Source of the DNA: Ricinus communis
Lineage: Eukaryota; Streptophyta; Magnoliopsida; Malpighiales; Euphorbiaceae
DNA: 64,000 nucleotides
Direction of reading: 5' to 3'
Assembly: GCF_019578655.1 (NCBI RefSeq)
Contig: NC_063257.1
Span: forward strand, 19,096,001 to 19,160,000
The notes beneath the pieces were generated by a model. The model was not told where the DNA came from. It did not search any database and saw nothing but the letters and a program-made list of their open reading frames with translations. Within the stretch, counting starts at the first letter, position 1. Each line of letters begins with the position of its first letter. Shown here piece after piece: positions 56,481 through 64,000 of this stretch. A program made the position numbers and the translations under genes.

Positions 56481-58176
56481 AGGGGACTCGTATGAAAACT
56501 GGGGATGAGTGGAAAATAGCTTTCAAGATAAAATATGGTCTATATGTGTGGTTAGTTATGTTGTTTGGGTTAACAAATGCACCTAGTACATTCATGAAAT
56601 TAATTAACCATGTGTTGCATAAATTTATTGGTAAATTTGTAGCTGTATATTTTGATGACATCTTAATTTATTCTAAGAATCTTGATGATCATGTTTTTCA
56701 TATTAGATGTGTCTTAGGAGTTCTTAGGAAGGAGAGGTCGTTTGCTAATCTTAAAAAGTGTAATTTTTGTTTAGATCGAGTCATTTTTCTTGGCTTTATA
56801 GTTAGTTCTAATGGTTTAGAGGTTGATGAAGAAAAGGTTAAAGCTATCAAGGAATGGCTGACACCTCAGAACATTAGCTAAGTTATAAGTTTCCATGGTT
56901 TGGCTAGTTTTTATAGGCAGTTCATTAGGGACTTTAATAGCTTTACTATTGAATGAGATAATGAAAAAGAATATTGGGTTCCATTAGGGTGATGCACAAG
57001 AACATGCATTTAATTTACTTAAAGAGAAATTGTATAATGCACCTTTATTGATTTTACCTAACTTTAAATAAGACCTTTGAGATTGAGTGTGATGCTAGTG
57101 GCATTGGAGTTTAGGCTATTTTAATGCAAGAGGGAAGACCCGTATGTTACTTTAATGAGAAATTGAATAGGGTAGCATTGAGGTACCCAACATATGATAA
57201 GGAGCTATATGCATTGGTTCATGCATTGCAAACTTGACAACATTATTTATGGTGCAAAGAGTTTGTTATACACAAAAATCATGAATCTTTCAAGCATCTC
57301 AAAGGGCAAGATAAGCTGAATTGAAGGCATGCAAAGTGGATGAAATTTATTGAGACCTTTGCATACGTGATCAAGTACAAGAAAGGTAAGGAAAATGTGG
57401 TTGTTGATGCCTTATCTCGAAGGTATGCACTTCTTAACACTCTTGATTCTAAGGTATTGGGATTTGAATATATAAAAGAATTGTATGTTGATGATTTAGA
57501 TTTCGACAAAGTGTATGGTGTGTGTACTAATGGAGCTGGCTTTGATGATTTGTTTGTGTTTGAAGGGTCTTTATTAAGAAAAACCGATTATATGTGCCAA
57601 ATTGCTCTTTGCATGTGTTATTGATTAATGAGGACATGGTGGTGGATTAATGGGTCACTTTGGGGTAAGTAAGACCTATGATATTATTTTGGAGACTTTC
57701 TTTTGGCTTAGCATGAAACAAGATGTACAAAAGGTTTGTAGTAAATGTGTTGTTTGCATGCAGGCTAAATCCAAATTGAAACCCCATGGGTTATATGCAC
57801 CTTTACCAGTTCTTGATATGCCTTGGACTGATTTGTCTATGGATTTTGTACTTAGTTTGCCTAGAAGGGTAGAGATAGCATATTTGTTGTTATGGATAGA
57901 TTTAGTAAGATGGTTCATTTCATTCCTTGTGATAAAACAGATGATGCATGTCATATTATTGAATTGTTCTTTAAGGAAATTGTGTGTTTGCATGGTGTAC
58001 CTAAGACCATTGTTAGTGATAGGGATGTGAACTTTTTGAGTCATTTTTGGCATGTATTGTGGGCTAAATTGGGCACTAAGTTGTTGTTTTCTACTACTTG
58101 CTATTTACAAATAGATGGTCAAACTAGGTAGTTAATAGAACCTTGGTGCAGTTGCTTTGTGCTTTAATTTCTAGGA
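56481..58176 (+). pseudogene. A5 pol remnant: RT, RNase H, integrase
   Basis: RT frame 56492-56881: FGLTNAPSTFMKLINHVLH, YFDDILIYSKNLDDH, GLEVDEEKVKAIKEW. RNase H is badly shifted (about 57070-57300). Frame 57340-57624: [18 protein letters not shown]. Integrase from about 57640: [39 protein letters not shown]. It ends shortly after DGQTR at about 58130, where a one-base loss removes the catalytic Glu frame, and is truncated at about 58176. Confidence 0.85.
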
Positions 58177-59115
58177 ATTCAATCAAAAAGTTTATGAAAC
58201 TAATTTCAATTGCTATTGATTAACAATGAAATTAGCATTTGAATCCAATCGCAATGCCACAAACCAAAAGATTTGATAAGTAAAGAATAAAAAAAAGAAC
58301 TTTTAATTAGAGAATGGCACAAGCTAAAAGAAGTTTGATAAGTACAAAGTTCATACAAGAACTTAAGCAAAAACACTCACAAGTATAATCTATTATATCA
58401 ATCATCAAAAGTTTTCTTACAATTGGAGCTTAGCTTGATATTTATAGCCAAAGCTAGAGCTAAAAAAACCATAGACATGTCTAAACACCTCATATAACTC
58501 CCTACTAATAATTAAAAATATAGTTGTTGGAGACTTAACTCCCACATTTGTAACTCCTAATAAAACTGTCACACTTAAACATAAGTTATGAAAGGAAAAC
58601 TTGGTCAAAACTTAAGTATAAACTAAATTATACCTAATAACACATAATAAAATGTGTATTAGTCTTATATAGACTAATATACTATTATTGAATCTTGAGC
58701 AAGCAATGCAAATAGGGACATGGCTTTAAGCACGACCATGTTGCATCCTATGCTTCATTCTAGTTTAAAGATTAGTAGGTGACACGGCTTTAAGCACGAC
58801 CATGTTGCATTCCACCCTTCCTTTTGATTTAAAGACTAGTAGGTGACACAACTTTAAACACAGCCATGTTGCATCCCACGCTTCCTTCTGATTTGAAGAC
58901 CAGTAAGTGACACGTCTTTAAGCACGCCCATGATTCATCCCATTCTTCATTCTTAGTCATTAGACCTTGAATATCAAATAGATAATTAGTTGAACCAACA
59001 TGGATACCCCGCATGGAATGCTCAACTAAGAGAACAAAGGCAATACAATCCAAGTGCATGACATGTATGAAAAATAAAGTAAATAAATGCGGAAAATAAA
59101 AAGATCTAGGATCAT
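58177..59115 (-). repeat. LTR-like block, minus orientation, with internal 64-bp repeats
   Basis: Read on the minus strand it has repeats, then a TATA-type GGCTATAAATATC (about 58436-58448), then CTTATCAAA..TTGTGGCATT phrases like the R/U5 part of group A and N LTRs. Termini are not recognised and no TSD was found. Confidence 0.55.
58716..58955. repeat. 64-bp tandem repeat, nearly four copies
   Basis: The phrase GGCTTTAAGCACGACCATG starts at 58722 and recurs at 58786, 58850 and 58914, a constant period of 64 with increasing divergence. The unit contains a CACGGC/CCATGTTGC motif resembling the GC-rich LTR blocks of group B. Confidence 0.85.
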
Positions 59116-59262
59116 CCATCGAGGCTGATGTTGTGGAAATTCAGTGCCTCCTCGGTAGAATCTGAAAATAATAAAATAAAGAAATAAAATCGAAACTGAA
59201 AATATGAAAACTAAAACTAATAAAATGTTTCAAAACAAAAGGTTAAAATATTAAAGATTAAA

Positions 59263-59300
59263 GATAAAGTTTGGGGTGCCTCCCAAAGCGCTTCTTTTAT
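59263..59300 (-). promoter_or_regulatory. Conserved Athila 3' box of B4
   Basis: On the minus strand AAAAGAAGCGCTTTGGGAGG then CACCCC, the same box as in B1 (8880-8906) and B2 (19839-19861), shortly after the gag frame. Confidence 0.6.
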
Positions 59301-59428
59301 GTGATGAGTCTTCTTGGACTCATGGTGAAAGGCAAATGGGCGTGATCGACGACCATCCATCCTTCTTCCAAGCAAATGTCTTCAAGTATCCGGCCAGAGG
59401 GATAATCGTCAATTTCCTCTTCCGACTA

Positions 59429-60487
59429 TTAAGCAAGTACGCCAATATGATGGGCAAGACTCGCCTCGTATAATTGAATGTAGTCATGATGCTCTAGGGC
59501 TCTTCCAATTTGAAAGTTTGGAGTTTCAACAATTGGAAGGATCGATGGTTGGGCAATCTCTTGAGTGTCGATGGTTTTCTTAGGTCCCCGGCTTGGTTCA
59601 CTTGCTAGAAGAAACTCGAGCTCCTCCAAGACTTCATCATTGGATAACTCGTGCTTATCGTCCATCATCAAAGGGACTTGTGGAAAATCTACCAACAATT
59701 CCTCTAATCGCAACTCGACATCAACTGTACATTCCTGTTGATAGTCTTTCAGAGGAATTATGCTCGCCTCTTCCTTTTCTGGTTCCTTCTCCATGTTCAA
59801 GAAATCATCCTGCACAGAAGCATCATCGTCAAACATAGTAGATAAACCAGAAAAATTCTCACATGAACGCAAAGTGATGGCGCTCAAATGCTCCTCGGAT
59901 TCAGTAGCGTTTGATGGAGTTCCCAATTGCTCTTCAGCTAGTAACTTGAAGATTAAGCCTACTTGATGCTCTATGTTCTTAATTGAGGCTTGTTGACCTT
60001 CAAGTACCCTCTCTGTTTGTTGGAATCTTTCCTCAAGACTTGTCATGAACCTCATCATCAACTCCTCTGGCACTAACTCTTCATCTTGAGTTGAAGGTGC
60101 AAGATTAGGTTGCTGATGTAGTTGCTGAATTCCTAGTGGTTCTTGGCCATCTAAGCTCTATCCAAAGGGTGAATGAGTGCTCCACTCTTGATTGTAGGTG
60201 CTTCCATACGAGTCATTTGGCCAACTTCCCGTATAATTCACCTGTTCACAGTTATAAGAACAATGAGTAACATCACTATATAATGGACAATCATTACACA
60301 CATGTAAACCACAACAAAATTCACAAAAGACTTGAGATGAAAGGATAGGAGAAGAGAGCTGATCGGTAGCCCTGCAAAATGATTCCACTCGAGCATCTAA
60401 AGATGCACGGGCATCCCAATTTTTAGCACTCTCTTAGTTCTTGATCCCATTTTCCAATGTGTCATACAAAGAGTTTGAATTTAGCAT
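59429..60487 (-). pseudogene. B4 truncated Athila-like gag
   Basis: Single frame from the ATG at 60487-60485 with stops near 60435 and at 60157; homologous along its length to the open B1 protein. Zinc knuckle CEFCCGLHVCNDC (about 60311-60349), coiled-coil segment LEERFQQTERVLEGQQASI, acidic tail with DKHELSNDEVLEELEFLL. The capsid half is missing as in B1, showing that the deletion is ancestral to both. Confidence 0.8.
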
Positions 60488-60625
60488 TGAACCTCCTTAT
60501 CATTCATTATCTGAATCATAAACTTAAACTAAATAAATATGTACAAATAAAATAAAATAATAAGAAAGAAAGAAAAAAAATGGCTAAATTAACAAATAGC
60601 AAATTTCACTCTAGTTTTCAAACAG

Positions 60626-60643
60626 TCCCCGGCAACGGCGCCA
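60626..60643 (-). promoter_or_regulatory. B4 primer-binding site, perfect tRNA-Asp match
   Basis: Minus-strand TGGCGCCGTTGCCGGGGA, 18 of 18 bases complementary to the plant tRNA-Asp(GUC) 3' end including CCA. Confidence 0.92.
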
Positions 60644-60649
60644 AAAACT

Positions 60650-62118
60650 TGATGGCTACTACTCGTGTTAGCTACAATCTAAGGCAGTGTACCTATCGAT
60701 GCAGTCTAGCACTAATGGCGAGTATCAAGGTCGTATTCCTCGGGAAAGTGAAAGCCCAGAGTTACTCCTTTGTTCTTTGTTATATTAACCTAAAATGGAC
60801 AATGAATAAATTCTAAACTAACTATTAACTACAAGCTAAGTTCTGAGGGAGATGCATGAGTAATTGATAAATGAAATAATCAAGACAAGAAGACAAACCT
60901 AAAGGGAATCTAAACTAGTTGGCAACCGCACAAAAGATAAAGGATCGGTGAGTCTAATTATGCTACCCGTGGATGAATTCTTAACCGAATTCGGTTTCTC
61001 TCTCGAGATAACCGAATTCCTAAACCTAATAACCTAAAGTTGGAATCTCTTCCTAACGATTGATTCTTAAATTAGCATTAAGCTTTAATCCGCCTCTATT
61101 AAGCTTTGTTAATTCTTAATCCGGCTAGTTAATTATCCTTATCTCTAAGCGATTATTAACCAGTTCTTGTTATTCAAAATTCCAATTGCCAAACGGATTT
61201 CTCACTCTCATAAAGCAATCTAAACATCACAATTCACAACGTCTCATGAATAATGCATAATCTTATTAATACTGAAAACAAGAAGAATACAAAACCAACT
61301 CAAACAATCCAACAATATAATATCAAGCCAACATAGTAAAGAAATCCCAATGGATTAAATCAGTCTAGCTAAACATGTTCATGTTTAAAACAATCTAGGA
61401 AATCAATTACAATGAAAGAATAATGAAAATAAAACATGTACACCCTTTTCTCTCGAATTGGATGAACAGCTCCAAATCTGGATCTACACTTTGATTAATC
61501 TCCCAAACTGCCTCTTGAATTGCTTCCACTACGGTTTTGCACTAGGAACCTTGCGATTCCGGGATTCTTACTCCCCGCAACTCTCTCTCGCACTCAATAC
61601 TGTGCAGAAACCGAACCAGCCGCCAGGGCTCTATGTCACTCTTTTTTCCCCTTTCTTTCTCCAAAAGAACTCAAAATTGCCTATATAATTGATTTAGCAT
61701 GGCCGGAGTCCAGGCTGTGATGATTCAAAGACGACCGAGTCCAGCAAGGTGTTGAATTTGTAAGCCGACTCCTTCCAAGCCGTGCCCAAGTCGGTGCTGA
61801 GCCACCACAGGCCGTGCTAGAGGCCGTGGTGGCTACGGAAGTCGTGCTGAAATGGCACAATTAGGGATAGCCTCTTGGTAATTCAGCACGGCCGGAGTCC
61901 AGGCCGTGCTCAACCCTCGGGGTGCTAGTTCTCACCCAATTTGATGGATTTTGGTCCGTAATCACACGTATTTCCCTCGATTATTGATGGTGTCCTTCGA
62001 AAATGACCTGAAACGAGAAAGGGAACAAAAGACAGGTGATTCTAGCATAAAACGGGATAATCATGCATAAAAATGTAAACAATCGAGCATGAAAACATGT
62101 GTAGTATGATGCTTATCA
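60650..62118 (-). repeat. B4 5' LTR, chimeric
   Basis: Starts (62118) TGATAAGCATC and through about 61700 resembles the B2 LTR, with GC-rich CACGGCC/GGAGTCC motifs. From about 61430 to the end (60650) it resembles the R/U5 half of B1 and B3 LTRs (CATCGATAGGTACACTGCC). The middle (61450-61690) matches neither closely. Confidence 0.8.
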
Positions 62119-63047
62119 CCTTGTCAAGTTGGATACTTAAAGGCTGCGCTATTTAGTTTTTCACTAAAGTAAGCAATTGGCTTTCCTTCTTGCAAACGAA
62201 TGGCTCCAGTCCCCAAACTTGAAGCATTACATTCAATTTCAAAAGTATTAGAAAAGTTGGGTAAAGAAAGTAAAGGGGCAGAAATCAACTTATCTTTAAG
62301 CGTGTTAAATGCTTTCTCTTGTGCATCTCCCCACTTAAATCCCAGACTCTTCTTGATTACTTTAGTTAATGGTGCGGCAATAGTGCTAAAATCACGAAAA
62401 AATCTTCTATAAAAGGTTGCCAAACCATGATATGAGGGAACATCTCCAATAGACTTAGGTGTAGGCCAATTTTTTATTGCCTTAACCTTCTCTTCATATA
62501 CTTTTGTGCCTTGCGCGCTTACCACAAACCCTAGGAAAACAAGTTTGCTAGTGCAAAAAGAATATTTCTTAAAGTTAGCAAACAAATTTTGCTTACATAA
62601 AACATCAAGTACTAAACACACATGCTCAATGTGTTTATTTAATGACTTACTATAGACAAGTATATCATCAAAATAGCCAATAACAAACTTTCCTAAGAGT
62701 ACATGTAAAACATGGTCCATTAATCTCATGAAAGTACATGGTGCATAATTAACCATTCATATCCACCATTTTTTTTAAAAGCAGTTTTCCATTCATCACC
62801 CTCTTTCATCGTAATTTGATGATATCCACTCTTAAGATTAATCTTAGAAAATATACATGCACCATGCAACTCATCAAGCATGTCATCTAAACGAGGAATA
62901 AGATGTCAATACTTTACTGTTATTTTATTCACGGCACTACAATCAACGCACATCCTCCAAGTTCTATCCTTCTTAGGCACCAAAAAATGGGCACAACACA
63001 TGGACTAATGCTCTCATGACTCAAGCCTTTATCCATTAGCTCCTCCA
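62119..63047 (-). pseudogene. A6 RT and RNase H remnant, minus strand
   Basis: Minus-strand frame 62756-62124: [78 protein letters not shown], ending KYPT where B4 is inserted. 63047-62757 holds the earlier RT part (VEELMDKGL, WRMCVDC-like, [16 protein letters not shown]) in shifted frames. It is closest to A3 among the copies here. It is truncated at 63047 against array sequence. Confidence 0.87.
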
Positions 63048-63252
63048 CTTGAATCAAGAACTAGAGTGGAGTTCACTGGTTAACAAGTCTCGTAGTCCCA
63101 AATTTTATGAGCTAGCTTAACAAAAATAAGGAGAAATTCACAGGAGTCTACATAATCTCGCTCCGATGCAAATTAGTTCATTATATGCATCCCAAACATC
63201 AAAACAGTCGGATTCCTACTAGTATTACGCTTTGATTAATCAAAAATAACAT
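63048..63252 (-). repeat. LTR-like array fragment, minus orientation
   Basis: Matches the same stretch as 31671-31860, including GAACTAGAG..GAGTT and GCATCCCAAACATCAAAA, and ends where an N-type LTR begins. Confidence 0.75.
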
Positions 63253-64000
63253 AAAGAGTCCTGACTAAACTAGGAATCCTTATCCTGCAAGGAGTTCTGA
63301 TAATATTAGGAGTTCAAGCAACAAAAGGAATCCTAATTCAACAAGGAATCCTAATTTAACTAGGAGTCCTAGTTCAATTCAAATTGCAAGTCATTGAGCT
63401 TATCCAAGACATTTGGGCTAAGGATACATCAAATCTTCAAGAATTGGATTTAAGTTCAAGGCTCATTAATCTCATTCAATTTATTGGGCTTGAATGAATC
63501 TAATTAGGCTTAAAAATACTAAAGAAGCTGAATTGGAGCATATAAAGACTTTGGGCCTAACATGGCTTATGTTATGAGACCCATCTATATGACTTATGTA
63601 AATTATGGTTTTATGGCTTATTTTGGGCGACTATAATTAGGACTTTGTTTAAGTTATCTCTTTTAGTAGATCAAATGTAAATCCTTTTTAGTTAAGATTT
63701 AGGGTTTCTAAGGCCTACATAAGGCTAGTACAAATTTTGATGTAATGAATGAAGTTGAAGTTGAACTAAAAAAGTTGAAGTTGAATTTGAACGATAATTG
63801 GTTATTAAACCTTAAATTTGTTTAATTTGTCTTTTTGTCCTTGTGTAGAATGTATGCTTAGGAAACATTCAAGTAGTTTGATAATCTTCTTATGGAATAT
63901 TTCGAAATTGGGATTTAGGAACAAGTTTTCTAAATTCTAATTCTTGATCATCTTTCTAACTAATATGTCTTCTAACCTTTCTTAAGGGTTGAACCGAATT
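63253..64000 (+). repeat. N3: N-type LTR, truncated left, runs off the window
   Basis: Aligns from GAGTCCTGACTAAACTAGG with N1 14240-14970 and N2. It contains the degenerate minisatellite (63255-63375), CAAGACATTTGGGCTAAGG, and a decayed TATA region (GGCCTACATAAGGCTAG, 63711-63727). Its LTR end and any internal region lie beyond 64000. Confidence 0.8.

Larger units (their letters stand above)
59116..62118 (-). mobile_element. B4: non-autonomous Athila-like element, minus strand, 3' end lost
   Basis: 5' LTR 62118-60650, perfect tRNA-Asp primer site 60643-60626, truncated gag 60487-59429 of the same design as B1, then the 3' region to about 59116. No 3' LTR, RT or integrase. It is inserted in RNase H of A6; CCTTG (62119-62123) borders the LTR tip, but the matching copy is not found because the other end is lost. 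Confidence 0.82.

Overview
The window is plant nuclear DNA made almost entirely of nested LTR retrotransposons. No intact host gene, tRNA or rRNA gene is visible. It is AT-rich. The gag-pol fragments are Ty3/gypsy, with a short Ty1/copia piece and a small hAT transposon fossil. The Athila-type gag-pol and tRNA-Asp primer sites point to an angiosperm, probably a eudicot; I cannot name the species.

Four repeat groups recur. Group A is an autonomous-type Ty3/gypsy family: iMet primer site, LTRs TGAT...ATCA, pol ORF running into the 3' LTR. Copies are A1 1691-14191, A3 32677-49460, A5 56306-58176 and A6 62119-63047 (minus). Group N is a related non-autonomous family that keeps only a retropepsin-like domain and a charged repeat region: N1 866-15059, N2 15352-26953, N3 63253-64000. 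Group B is Athila-like: tRNA-Asp primer site, LTRs of 1.3-1.5 kb. B3 (35555-45712) has gag, protease, RT, RNase H and integrase. B1 (6257-11960), B2 (15486-23130) and B4 (59116-62118, minus) lack RT and integrase. The fourth group is a tandem array of about 1-kb LTR-like units (30871-32676, 49461-56305, 63048-63252).

Layout from the left: hAT fossil; truncated N1, with A1 inserted in its 3' LTR and B1 inserted in A1's RNase H. Then come a copia LTR holding N2, B2 inside N2's 5' LTR, and a solo A-type LTR inside N2's 3' LTR. The copia leader, broken gag and 3' LTR follow. Next is the LTR-like array in minus orientation, then A3 with B3 inserted between its gag and protease, then the array in plus orientation holding an A-type LTR fragment and a minus-strand solo LTR. 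The right end has the A5 remnant, an LTR-like block with 64-bp repeats, B4 (minus) inserted in A6 (minus), a piece of array, and an N-type LTR leaving the window. Target-site duplications support most of this order.

Functionally, B3 is the only copy with a near-complete Athila replication set, though it has stops and a frameshift. B1, B2 and B4 look like parasites of such elements: they keep LTRs, primer site, polypurine tract and part of gag. N copies probably stood in the same relation to group A. The most unusual items are B1's inverted LTR tip inside a perfect 5-bp duplication, the tandem LTR array, the hexapeptide minisatellite encoded across the pol/3' LTR boundary, and hypervariable CACGGCCGTG-rich blocks in the LTRs.
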